Positions 7,216 to 14,981 of a stretch of 64,000 bases of DNA are shown piece after piece. Position numbers and translations under genes: made by a program. This DNA is from Streptomyces flavotricini (GTDB taxonomy: Bacteria; Actinomycetota; Actinomycetes; Streptomycetales; Streptomycetaceae), in assembly GCF_020639365.1 (NCBI RefSeq), contig NZ_JAINUL010000001.1:6764910-6828909 (forward strand). The letters run 5' to 3'. The notes under the pieces were generated by a model, which ran no database searches, was not told where the DNA came from, and saw only the letters and a list, made by a program, of their open reading frames with translations. The first letter of the stretch is position 1. Every line of letters starts with the position of its first letter.

Positions 7216-8445
7216 ATGCATGCCTGGCCCGCTTCTGAGGTCCCCGCCCTTCCTGGCAAGGGCCGCGACCTCCAGATCCACGACACCGCGACCCAGGGGA
7301 CGATCACCCTCGCCCCCGGTCCCGTCGCCCGTATCTACGTCTGCGGCATCACCCCGTACGACGCGACCCACATCGGTCACGCGGCGACCTACAACGCGTT
7401 CGACCTCGTACAGCGCGTGTGGCTCGACACCAAGAGGCAGGTCCACTACGTCCAGAACGTGACGGACGTCGACGATCCGCTGCTCGAGCGGGCGCTGCGC
7501 GACGGCCAGGACTGGACCGAGCTCGCGGAGCGCGAGACGGCACTCTTCCGCGAGGACATGACCGCCCTGCGGATGCTGCCGCCGCAGCACTACATCGGCG
7601 CCGTCGAGGCCATACCGGGCATCGTGCCGCTGGTGGAGCGGCTGCGCGACGCCGGCGCCGCGTACGACCTGGACGGCGACATCTACTTCTCGGTGGAGTC
7701 CGACGCCAATTTCGGCGCCGTCTCCCACCTCGACGCCGAGGCGATGCGGCTGCTGTCCGCGGAGCGCGGCGGCGACCCGGAGCGCCCGGGGAAGAAGAAC
7801 CCGCTGGACCCGATGCTGTGGATGGCCGCCCGTCCGGGCGAGCCGAGCTGGGACGGCGGTTCCCTGGGCCGCGGGCGGCCCGGCTGGCACATCGAGTGCG
7901 TCGCCATCGCCCTGGACCACCTGGGCATGGGCTTCGACATCCAGGGCGGCGGCTCCGACCTGGTGTTCCCGCACCACGAGATGGGCGCCTCGCACGCCCA
8001 GGTGCTGACGGGCGAGTTCCCGATGGCCAAGGCGTACGTGCACGCGGGCATGGTCGCGCTGCACGGCGAGAAGATGTCGAAGTCGAAGGGCAACCTGGTC
8101 TTCGTCTCCGCACTGCGGCGTGCCGGGGTGGACCCGGCGGCGATCCGCCTCGCGCTGCTCTCGCACCACTACCGGGCCGACTGGGAGTGGACGGACGAGG
8201 TCCTGGAGCAGGCGGTGGCCCGCCTGGGGCGCTGGCGCGCGGCCGTGTCCCGCCCCGACGGCCTCCCGGCCGACGCCCTGGTCGAGGAGGTCCGCGAGGC
8301 CCTGGCGAACGATCTGGACGCCCCCGCCGCGCTGGCCGCCGTGGACCGCTGGGTGGACGCCCAGAACGCCTCCGACGGGGACGACGAGTCCGCGCCGGGC
8401 CTGGTCTCGCGCACGGTCGACGCCCTCCTGGGCGTGGCCCTGTAA
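7216..8445 (+). CDS. mshC: Mycothiol ligase: cysteine:glucosaminyl-inositol ligase MshC
   Basis: ATP-dependent ligase joining L-cysteine to 1D-myo-inosityl-2-amino-2-deoxy-alpha-D-glucopyranoside, the third named step of mycothiol synthesis. 409 aa, the usual size. It is a cysteinyl-tRNA-synthetase paralogue: the zinc Cys43 is in YVCGITPYD, THIGHA (51-56) is the HIGH motif, and KMSKS (286-290) is followed by KGN. FPHHEMGASHAQ provides further zinc-site histidines. It lacks the long tRNA-binding C-terminus of CysS, which supports MshC over a tRNA synthetase. It ends 21 bp before a strong terminator. Confidence 0.97.
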   Translation: MHAWPASEVPALPGKGRDLQIHDTATQGTITLAPGPVARIYVCGITPYDATHIGHAATYNAFDLVQRVWLDTKRQVHYVQNVTDVDDPLLERALRDGQDWTELAERETALFREDMTALRMLPPQHYIGAVEAIPGIVPLVERLRDAGAAYDLDGDIYFSVESDANFGAVSHLDAEAMRLLSAERGGDPERPGKKNPLDPMLWMAARPGEPSWDGGSLGRGRPGWHIECVAIALDHLGMGFDIQGGGSDLVFPHHEMGASHAQVLTGEFPMAKAYVHAGMVALHGEKMSKSKGNLVFVSALRRAGVDPAAIRLALLSHHYRADWEWTDEVLEQAVARLGRWRAAVSRPDGLPADALVEEVREALANDLDAPAALAAVDRWVDAQNASDGDDESAPGLVSRTVDALLGVAL

Positions 8446-8466
8446 CCCGCCGCGGCCGAAACCGCC

Positions 8467-8498
8467 GATGCCCCCCGACCGTCCGGTCGGGGGGCATC
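8467..8498. terminator. Bidirectional terminator between mshC and the PAC2 gene
   Basis: A perfect 14-bp stem (8467-8480 with 8485-8498) with a GTCC tetraloop sits between two convergent genes. It ends 12 bp before the stop codon of the PAC2 gene. Confidence 0.85.
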
Positions 8499-8509
8499 GT
8501 GCTGTCGGG

Positions 8510-9490
8510 CTACGCCTCCGGGGCGTCATCCTCGCCGGGCTCGCCGTCGGCCCCCGGCTCGGGGTCCGCCTTGCGCCTCGGCGGGCGGGTCAGGCCGCTG
8601 CTCGTATCGCGCAGGTACGAGCCGTCGCCCGGCTCGGCCGAGGGGGCCGCCGGGTCACGGCGGCGCAGGTACCGCTCGAACTCCCGGGCGATGGCGTCGC
8701 CCGAGGCCTCCGGCAGGTCCGCCGTGTCCCGCGCTTCCTCCAGCGTCTGGACGTACTCCGCCACCTCGCTGTCCTCCGCGGCCAGTTGGTCCACGCCGAG
8801 CTGCCACGCCCGCGCGTCCTCCGGGAGTTCGCCGAGAGGGATCCGGATGTCGATCAGATCCTCCAGCCGGTTCAGCAGGGCCAGCGTCGCCTTCGGGTTC
8901 GGCGGCTGCGAGACGTAGTGCGGCACCGCCGCCCACAGCGAGACCGCGGGGACGCCCGCGTGGGTGCAGGCCTCCTGCAGGATGCCCACGATCCCCGTCG
9001 GTCCCTCGTACTTGGTCTCCTCCAGGTCCATCGTCCGTGCCAGGTCCGCGTCCGAGGTGACCCCGCTGACCGGCACCGGCCGGGTGTGCGGGGTGTCCCC
9101 GAGCAGCGCGCCCAGGATCACGACCATCTCCACGCCCAGTTCGTGCGCGAAGCCCAGGATCTCGTTGCAGAACGACCGCCACCGCATGGACGGTTCGATG
9201 CCCCGCACGAGCACGAGGTCTCGCGGCTTCGCGCCGCCGATCCGCACCACCGACAGCCTCGTCGTCGGCCACGTGATCTTCCGCACCCCGTTGTCCAGCC
9301 ACACCGTCGGCCGGTTGACCTGGAAGTCGTAGTAGTCCTCGGCGTCCAGCGCCGCGAAGACCTCGCCCTTCCACTCCCGGTCCAGGTGCGCGACCGCACC
9401 GGAGGCCGCGTCACCCGCGTCGTTCCAGCCCTCGAACGCGGCCACCATGACCGGGTCGATCAGCTCGGGCACGCCCTCAAGCTCGATCAC
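8510..9490 (-). CDS. PAC2 family protein (proteasome assembly chaperone-like)
   Basis: 326 aa. The family is related to the eukaryotic and archaeal proteasome assembly chaperone PAC2, although its job in actinobacteria is unknown. The signature N-terminus ELEGVPELIDPVMVAAFEGW and NDAGDAASGAV is clear. The GTG at 9490 is chosen because GGAAGGAGA lies 6 nt upstream; a longer frame to 9550 adds 20 residues of non-family sequence. A Glu/Asp/Pro-rich C-terminal tail (~50 aa) is likely disordered. A TAGGCT hexamer on the minus strand near 9530 may be its -10. Confidence 0.88.
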   Translation of the reverse strand: MIELEGVPELIDPVMVAAFEGWNDAGDAASGAVAHLDREWKGEVFAALDAEDYYDFQVNRPTVWLDNGVRKITWPTTRLSVVRIGGAKPRDLVLVRGIEPSMRWRSFCNEILGFAHELGVEMVVILGALLGDTPHTRPVPVSGVTSDADLARTMDLEETKYEGPTGIVGILQEACTHAGVPAVSLWAAVPHYVSQPPNPKATLALLNRLEDLIDIRIPLGELPEDARAWQLGVDQLAAEDSEVAEYVQTLEEARDTADLPEASGDAIAREFERYLRRRDPAAPSAEPGDGSYLRDTSSGLTRPPRRKADPEPGADGEPGEDDAPEA

Positions 9491-9567
9491 CCAGGTCTCC
9501 TTCCGAAGTTCCCTTGCGTACGTGGGCCAGCCTAAGCCTTGAGGGGACACCGGCCACAGCCCACGAC

Positions 9568-9599
9568 AGAGGGGCGGTTCCCCTCGGAACCGCCCCTCT
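9568..9599. terminator. Terminator after glpD
   Basis: A perfect 14-bp stem (9568-9581 with 9586-9599) with a 4-nt loop lies 18 bp past the glpD stop and upstream of the PAC2 gene. It should end the glpFKD transcript. Confidence 0.8.
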
Positions 9600-9617
9600 T
9601 CCCCACCTGCGTACGAG

Positions 9618-11225
9618 CTATGCCTTGCGGCTCAGCATCTCTTCGACCCGCGCGCGCACGGAGTCGTCGTCCAGGCCGCGGACCGTCACCGTGGTGCGGC
9701 GGCGCAGCACGTCGTCGACCGTCTCGGCCCACTCGTTGTCCCGGGCGTAGGCGACCTGCGCCCAGATCTCCGGGCCGTCCGGGTGGATCCGCTCGGCCAG
9801 CGCCGGGTCCTCGTTCGCCAGGCGCGCGATGTCGAAGGCCAGCGAGCCGTAGTGCGAGGCCAGGTGGCGGGCGGTGAGCGGGTCCATCCGCGTCCCGGGC
9901 TCGCGGTCCACCAGAAGGCGGTGGGCGACGGCGTTCGGGTTGGCGACACCGGGCAGCGGCACCCGGCGTACGAGCGACTTCACCGGCTCCATGTCGTCGG
10001 TGAGCGGGCTGCCGGGCAGCTTGGCCAGCTTGTCCATGACCACGCGGCCGATGTGCCGGTACGTGGTCCACTTGCCGCCGGCCACCGACAGCATGCCGCC
10101 GGCGCCCTCGGAGACGACGGTCTCGCGCTTGGCCTTCTCGACGCCGCCGGGGCCGCCGGGCAGCACCCGCAGGCCGGCGAAGGCGTACGTCATGAGCGAG
10201 CGGTCCAGGTCGGCGTCCTTCACCGAGAAGGCCGCCTCGTCCAGGATCTGCTGGATGTCGGCCTCGGTGGCGCGCACGTCCGCCGGGTCGCCCTCGTACA
10301 CCTCGTCGGTGGTGCCGAGCAGCAGCTGGTCCTCCCACGGGAGGGCGAAGGTGATGCGGTACTTGTCGATCGGGGTGGCCATGGCGGCCTTCCACGGCGA
10401 CTTGCGCTTCATGACGATGTGCGCGCCCTTGGAGAGGCGGATCGACGGCATCGAGTGCTTGTCTTCCATGCGCCGCAGGTGGTCCACCCACGGGCCGGTG
10501 GCGTTGAGCACGACGCGCGCGTCGACGCCGAACTCGGTGCCGTCGAGGCGGTCCTTGAGTTCGGCACCGGTGACCCGGCCGCGCGTCATGCGCAGGCCGG
10601 TGACCTCGGCGTGGTTGAGGACGACGGCGCCCGACTCGACGGCCGCGCGGACCGTCATGACGGCGACGCGGGAGTCGTTCATCTGGTGGTCGTAGTAGAC
10701 CGCGACGGCCTTGAGGTTGTCCGTCTTCAGACCCGGGTTGTCGGCGGCGGCACGGGCCGGGGATATGACCTTGCCCATGCCGTCGCCGAAGGCCGAGAGG
10801 GCGGAGTAGGCGAAGACGCCCGCGCCCAGCTTGGCCGCACCGACCGGTCCGCCCTTGTAGACCGGCAGGTAGAAGGTGAGCGGGTTGACCAGGTGCGGGG
10901 CCACGTCCTTGGCCAGCACCCGGCGCTCGTGGTGGTTCTCGGCGACCAGCTTGACCGCGCCGGTCTGCAGGTAGCGCAAGCCGCCGTGGACGAGCTTGGA
11001 GGAGGCGGAGGAGGTGGCGCCGGCGAAGTCGCCGGCGTCCACCATGGCGACCCGCAGACCCGACTGCGCGGCGTGCCAGGCCACCGAGGTGCCCAGGATT
11101 CCACCGCCGATGACCAGCAGGTCGTACGTGGCCTTGGCCAGCTGCTCACGGGTCTCGGCGCGGCTCGGGTTCGAGCCGGCGGTCGGGTGCGACCCCAGGG
11201 TGGGGACGCTCTGCAGGGTGCTCAT
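9618..11225 (-). CDS. glpD: Aerobic glycerol-3-phosphate dehydrogenase
   Basis: FAD-dependent, membrane-associated enzyme oxidising sn-glycerol-3-phosphate to dihydroxyacetone phosphate and passing electrons to quinone. 535 aa. The Rossmann FAD motif is GGGILGTSVAWHA (from residue 40). GDFAGATSSASSKLVHGGLRY in the FAD/substrate region and the C-terminal GlpD_C helical domain are present. The start has GAGGAG 10 nt upstream. It is the last gene of glpF-glpK-glpD, 37 bp after glpK, matching the glycerol-inducible gyl operon of S. coelicolor. Confidence 0.96.
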   Translation of the reverse strand: MSTLQSVPTLGSHPTAGSNPSRAETREQLAKATYDLLVIGGGILGTSVAWHAAQSGLRVAMVDAGDFAGATSSASSKLVHGGLRYLQTGAVKLVAENHHERRVLAKDVAPHLVNPLTFYLPVYKGGPVGAAKLGAGVFAYSALSAFGDGMGKVISPARAAADNPGLKTDNLKAVAVYYDHQMNDSRVAVMTVRAAVESGAVVLNHAEVTGLRMTRGRVTGAELKDRLDGTEFGVDARVVLNATGPWVDHLRRMEDKHSMPSIRLSKGAHIVMKRKSPWKAAMATPIDKYRITFALPWEDQLLLGTTDEVYEGDPADVRATEADIQQILDEAAFSVKDADLDRSLMTYAFAGLRVLPGGPGGVEKAKRETVVSEGAGGMLSVAGGKWTTYRHIGRVVMDKLAKLPGSPLTDDMEPVKSLVRRVPLPGVANPNAVAHRLLVDREPGTRMDPLTARHLASHYGSLAFDIARLANEDPALAERIHPDGPEIWAQVAYARDNEWAETVDDVLRRRTTVTVRGLDDDSVRARVEEMLSRKA

Positions 11226-11262
11226 ATCTCTTAGCTCCTCGTCGATTGACTCAGCTGGTGCG

Positions 11263-12789
11263 TCAGCTGGCGTCTTCGTCGTCGATCCAGCCCATGGACC
11301 GCTCGACGGCCTTGAGCCAGTTCTTGTACTCGCGGTCCCGCTGTTCGGCGGGCATCCGCGGGGTCCACTCCGCCGCGCGGCGCCAGTTGGCGCGCAGGGC
11401 GTCGGTGTCGGGCCAGAAGCCGACGGCCAGGCCGGCGGCGTAGGCGGCGCCGAGGCAGGTGGTCTCCGCGACCATCGGACGGACCACGGGGGCGTCCACG
11501 AAGTCGGAGAGGGTCTGCATCAGCAGGTTGTTGGAGGTCATGCCGCCGTCGACCTTGAGGGCCGCGAGCTCGACGCCCGAGTCCTTGGTCATGGCGTCGG
11601 TGATCTCGCGGGTCTGCCAGGCGGTGGCCTCCAGGACGGCACGGGCGATGTGCGCCTTGGTGACGTACCGGGTGAGGCCGGCGATCACACCGCGGGCGTC
11701 GGAGCGCCAGTACGGGGCGAACAGGCCGGAGAAGGCCGGCACGAAGTAGGCGCCGCCGTTGTCCTCGACCGAGAGCGCGAGCGTCTCGATCTCGGCCGCG
11801 GTCTTGATCATGCCCATCTGGTCGCGCATCCACTGGACGAGCGAGCCGGTGACGGCGATGGAGCCCTCCAGCGCGTAGACCGGCTTCTGGTCGCCGATCT
11901 TGTAGCCGACCGTGGTCAGCAGGCCGCTGTAGGAGTTGATGACCTTGTCGCCGGTGTTCATCAGCATGAACGTGCCGGTGCCGTACGTGGACTTGGCCTC
12001 GCCCTCGGCGAAGCAGGTCTGGCCGAAGAGGGCGGCCTGCTGGTCACCGAGCGCCGAGGCGACCGGGACACCGGCGAGGACGCCGTCCTTGACGTGGCCG
12101 TAGACCTCGGCGGAGGACTTGATCTCGGGGAGGATGTCGGTCGGGACCTCCATCGACTCCGCGATCTTCGGGTCCCACTCCAGGGTGTGCAGGTTCATCA
12201 GCATGGTGCGCGAGGCGTTGGTGACGTCGGTGACGTGCACACCGCCCTCGGCGCCACCGGTGAGGTTCCAGATGACCCAGGAGTCCATGGTGCCGAAGAG
12301 GATGTCGCCGGCCTCGGCACGCTCGCGCAGGCCCTCGACGTTGTCGAGCAGCCAGCGGGCCTTCGGGCCGGCGAAGTAGCTCGCCAGCGGCAGGCCGGTC
12401 TCGCGGCGGAAGCGGTCCTGGCCGACGTTGCGGCCGAGCTCCTTGCAGAGGGCGTCGGTGCGGGTGTCCTGCCAGACCAGCGCGTTGTGCACCGGCAGGC
12501 CGGTGTTCTTGTCCCACAGGACGGTGGTCTCGCGCTGGTTGGTGATGCCGACGGCCTTGACGTCGGCGGCGGTGATCTCGGCCTTGGCGATGGCGCCGGC
12601 GACGACCTCCTGGACGTTGGTCCAGATCTCGGTGGCGTCGTGCTCGACCCAGCCCGGCTTCGGGAAGATCTGCTCGTGCTCCTTCTGGTCGACGGCGACG
12701 ATGCGGCCGTCGCGGTCGAAGACGATGCAGCGGGAGGAGGTGGTGCCCTGGTCGATCGCGGCGATGAAGGGGCCGGTGCTGCTGGTCAT
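11263..12789 (-). CDS. glpK: Glycerol kinase
   Basis: Phosphorylates glycerol to sn-glycerol-3-phosphate with ATP. 508 aa, standard FGGY-family size. The N-terminal phosphate-binding AIDQGTTSSRCIVFD, the glycerol-contact segment ITNQRETTVLWDKNTG, and the C-terminal ATPase motif LKVDGGMTSNNLLMQ are all visible. The start has AGGAG with 7-nt spacing. It lies 73 bp after glpF and 37 bp before glpD on the same strand. Kinase and channel together trap incoming glycerol. Confidence 0.97.
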   Translation of the reverse strand: MTSSTGPFIAAIDQGTTSSRCIVFDRDGRIVAVDQKEHEQIFPKPGWVEHDATEIWTNVQEVVAGAIAKAEITAADVKAVGITNQRETTVLWDKNTGLPVHNALVWQDTRTDALCKELGRNVGQDRFRRETGLPLASYFAGPKARWLLDNVEGLRERAEAGDILFGTMDSWVIWNLTGGAEGGVHVTDVTNASRTMLMNLHTLEWDPKIAESMEVPTDILPEIKSSAEVYGHVKDGVLAGVPVASALGDQQAALFGQTCFAEGEAKSTYGTGTFMLMNTGDKVINSYSGLLTTVGYKIGDQKPVYALEGSIAVTGSLVQWMRDQMGMIKTAAEIETLALSVEDNGGAYFVPAFSGLFAPYWRSDARGVIAGLTRYVTKAHIARAVLEATAWQTREITDAMTKDSGVELAALKVDGGMTSNNLLMQTLSDFVDAPVVRPMVAETTCLGAAYAAGLAVGFWPDTDALRANWRRAAEWTPRMPAEQRDREYKNWLKAVERSMGWIDDEDAS

Positions 12790-12862
12790 GTGGCTGCTCC
12801 TGGCAGGTCTAGGTAGGCGGAATCAGGGGCGGTGCGGATCTTTCGATACGTGCCGGGGCTGA

Positions 12863-13645
12863 TCAGGCGAACGCGAGGTTGTACAGACCACCGGCGAGGG
12901 CGGCGCCGACGAGCGGGCCGACCACCGGGATCCAGGAGTATCCCCAGTCGGAGCCGCCCTTGTTGGGGAGCGGCAGCAGGGCGTGGACGATGCGCGGGCC
13001 GAGGTCGCGGACCGGGTTGATGGCGTAGCCGGTCGGACCGCCGAGCGAGAGGCCGATGCCGACGACGACGAAGGAAGTGATCAGGACGCCGATGACGCCG
13101 AGGCCCTTGCCGTTGTCCTGCAGACCCTGGGTCAGGATCGCCAGGACCAGGACGAACGTACCGATGATCTCGGTCGTGAGGTTCTGGACGACGTTGCGGA
13201 TCTCGGGGCCGGTGGAGAAGACGCCGAGCACCGGGCCGGCCTGGTCGTGCGGGTGCGGGTCCTCGGGGCCGAGCGTGGCGTCACGGATGTGCTCGGGGTC
13301 CGAGAGGTGCACTCGGAACTGCCCGTAGTAGGTGATCCACATGAGGACCGCGCCGATCATGGCGCCGAGGAGCTGGCCGGCGAAGTAGACCGGTACGTCG
13401 CTCCAGTCGCTGTTCTTGATGGCAAGGCCGACGGTGACCGCCGGGTTGAGGTGCGCGCCGGAGAGCGGTGCGGAAACGTAGGCGGCGATGAGAACGGCGA
13501 AACCCCAGCCGAACGTGATCGCGAGCCAGCCTGCGTTCCGGGCCTTGGAGCTCTTGAGCGTCACGGCGGCGCAGACGCCACCACCGAGCAGTGTGAGCAG
13601 GGCGGTACCGATGGTCTCGCCGATGAAGATGTCGGAGCTGGACAC
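12863..13645 (-). CDS. glpF: Glycerol uptake facilitator (aquaglyceroporin)
   Basis: 260-aa MIP-family channel with six predicted membrane helices, passing glycerol across the cytoplasmic membrane. The GTG at 13645 is chosen for its AAAGGAGT ribosome site; an upstream in-frame extension to 13711 reads as leader. The first pore motif is canonical (AHLNPAVTVG). The second half has NPV rather than NPA (GYAINPVRDLGPR), while the glycerol-selective Asp/Arg pair (RDLGPR) is kept. It is the first gene of the glycerol operon, with a GylR-like site 127 bp upstream. Confidence 0.94.
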   Translation of the reverse strand: MSSSDIFIGETIGTALLTLLGGGVCAAVTLKSSKARNAGWLAITFGWGFAVLIAAYVSAPLSGAHLNPAVTVGLAIKNSDWSDVPVYFAGQLLGAMIGAVLMWITYYGQFRVHLSDPEHIRDATLGPEDPHPHDQAGPVLGVFSTGPEIRNVVQNLTTEIIGTFVLVLAILTQGLQDNGKGLGVIGVLITSFVVVGIGLSLGGPTGYAINPVRDLGPRIVHALLPLPNKGGSDWGYSWIPVVGPLVGAALAGGLYNLAFA

Positions 13646-13771
13646 CCGCGACTCCTTTGTCTTACGTCCAGGGGTGTGCGGACACCGGGTCCCGTCCGGT
13701 GGTCCGCGCACTCGGTGAGTGGTTCACCGGTCCATGGCCTTGCCACACCCTAACGCGTATTGCCGGTAGGT

Positions 13772-13787
13772 GTTCGACAATGCCGAC
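13772..13787. promoter_or_regulatory. Candidate GylR operator upstream of glpFKD
   Basis: GTTCGACAATGCCGAC: the first 15 bases are identical to the palindromic site before gylR (14752-14768), and the right arm is slightly degenerate. The only two copies I noticed are before these two coregulated transcripts, which points to GylR as the binder. Confidence 0.65.
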
Positions 13788-13883
13788 CGATGAACGGCAG
13801 TTTTCATCCCAGGTGAAGAACGCGTCAAGGGTTGGCCAGGCCAAAGTGTCGGATCGTTACCACTAGGTACGATCAGCCAAACC

Positions 13884-13900
13884 CGGCCATCCGATGGCCG
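13884..13900 (-). terminator. Small hairpin after gylR
   Basis: A 7-bp perfect stem (CGGCCAT/ATGGCCG) with a 3-nt loop lies 62 bp past the gylR stop. On the minus strand it is followed by GGGTTTGG. It may be a weak terminator that partly separates gylR from glpFKD. Confidence 0.4.
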
Positions 13901-13961
13901 AGATATGGCGAAAAGAGGGCAGAAAGCGGCCAGGGCATGGCTGAAAACGCCCTGAAGGGGC

Positions 13962-14729
13962 CTAGAACCGGCCCGCGCCGAGATCGCGTGAAACAGCACG
14001 CGCACAGTCCCGTACGGCCGCCACGAGGCCCGCACGGGGCTCCCCGGACTCCCCGCACACCCGCTCCACGGCCCCCGCGACCGCCACCGCGCCCACCGGC
14101 ATCCGGCGCCGGTCGTGGATCGGCGCCGCCACCGAGGCGATGCCCTCCCAGGTCTCCTCCACGTCCGAGGCCCAGCCGCGCGCCCGGGTCAGGTCGAGGG
14201 TCTCCTCGAATCCCGCGCCGTCGGTGACCGTCCGGGGCGTGAACGCCTCGCGTTCCGCCTCCATGACCTCCGTATGGGCGACCGGGTCGTACGCGGAGAG
14301 CACCTTGCCCAGCGCCGTGGAGTGCAGCGGCTGCATGGCCCCGACCTCCAGCACTTGGCGGCTGTCGTCCGGGCGGAACACGTGGTGCATGATCAGCACC
14401 CCGTTCTTGTGGAGCACGCCCACGTACACGCTCTCGCCGCTCGCCCGGGCCAGATCGTCCGTCCAGACCAGCGCGCGGGCGCGCAGCTCGTGCACGTCCA
14501 GATAGCTGTTGCCCAGGCGCAGCAGCTCCGCGCCCAGCTGGTAGCGGCCCGAGGCGGGGTCCTGCTCCACGAAGCCCTCGGCCTGCAGCGTGCGCAGGAT
14601 CCCGTGGGCCGTGCCCTTGGCCAGGCCCAGGGAGCTGGCCACGTCCGAGAGGCCCAGCCGGCGCTCGCCGCCCGCCAGGAGTCGCAGCATCGCAGCGGCT
14701 CGTTCGAGCGACTGGATGTTCCGTGCCAT
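13962..14729 (-). CDS. gylR: IclR-family glycerol operon regulator GylR
   Basis: 255-aa IclR-type regulator. The N-terminal winged helix-turn-helix (about 8-65) contains LSDVASSLGLAKGTAHGILRTL. The C-terminal effector-binding domain starts near residue 80 and has the typical LHSTALGKV segment. Its place directly upstream of glpFKD on the same strand, and the known role of GylR as the glycerol-responsive repressor in S. coelicolor, support the name. AGGAGG lies 6 nt before the ATG. The operator-like palindrome 23-39 bp upstream suggests autoregulation. Confidence 0.93.
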   Translation of the reverse strand: MARNIQSLERAAAMLRLLAGGERRLGLSDVASSLGLAKGTAHGILRTLQAEGFVEQDPASGRYQLGAELLRLGNSYLDVHELRARALVWTDDLARASGESVYVGVLHKNGVLIMHHVFRPDDSRQVLEVGAMQPLHSTALGKVLSAYDPVAHTEVMEAEREAFTPRTVTDGAGFEETLDLTRARGWASDVEETWEGIASVAAPIHDRRRMPVGAVAVAGAVERVCGESGEPRAGLVAAVRDCARAVSRDLGAGRF

Positions 14730-14751
14730 CGCGCAGCCTCCTGCTGACGTA

Positions 14752-14768
14752 GTTCGACAATGCCGAAC
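14752..14768. promoter_or_regulatory. Candidate GylR operator upstream of gylR
   Basis: GTTCGACAATGCCGAAC is a 17-bp palindrome (7 of 8 arm positions symmetric around A14760). It shares a 15-bp identical core with the site before glpF. It lies just upstream of the gylR ribosome-binding site, consistent with autoregulation. Confidence 0.7.
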
Positions 14769-14920
14769 AGTACCGGCCCATGCCGACCTTCCGCATGGTT
14801 GGGCAACTGTTCAGGCCTCCGTCGGCCAGGACACCCCTGACAGACCCCCGCGCACAGAATGCAGTCCGCCACGTGGGACAGCCTCACCGGGGCAGGTGCC
14901 GCGCGGTTACCCTGACCGCG

Positions 14921-14946
14921 TGCACCCTTGACACAGCGAGGGTGCA
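14921..14946 (+). promoter_or_regulatory. Leader hairpin upstream of metH
   Basis: A perfect 8-bp stem (TGCACCCT/AGGGTGCA) with a 10-nt loop lies 36 nt before the metH ATG. It could be the 5' end of the mRNA leader or part of a small regulatory RNA element. I see no B12-box sequence. Its function is unknown. Confidence 0.45.
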
Positions 14947-14981
14947 AAGCCGACAGCCGTCGCATCCCAGGGAGCAGAACC

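Larger units (their letters stand above)
13646..13961 (-). promoter_or_regulatory. Leader/promoter region between gylR and glpF
   Basis: This 316-bp gap holds no credible gene. It contains the candidate GylR site (13772-13787) and a small hairpin (13884-13900) near the end of gylR. The ~130 bp between the operator and the glpF start would form a long untranslated leader. A TAGGGT hexamer on the minus strand at 13753-13748 could be the -10. I could not assign a convincing -35. Confidence 0.55.

Noticed and set aside
8510..9550. Longer PAC2 protein starting at 9550
   Set aside because: The extra 20 residues do not look like family sequence, and GGAAGGAGA fits the GTG at 9490.
13965..14045. CRISPR-like or tandem repeat impression from GC-rich runs
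   Set aside because: There are no regularly spaced identical units. The impression comes from biased composition.
14880..14981. B12 riboswitch before metH
   Set aside because: Fewer than about 100 nt are available between the likely promoter and the ATG, and I see no B12-box-like sequence. B12 riboswitches are about 200 nt long.
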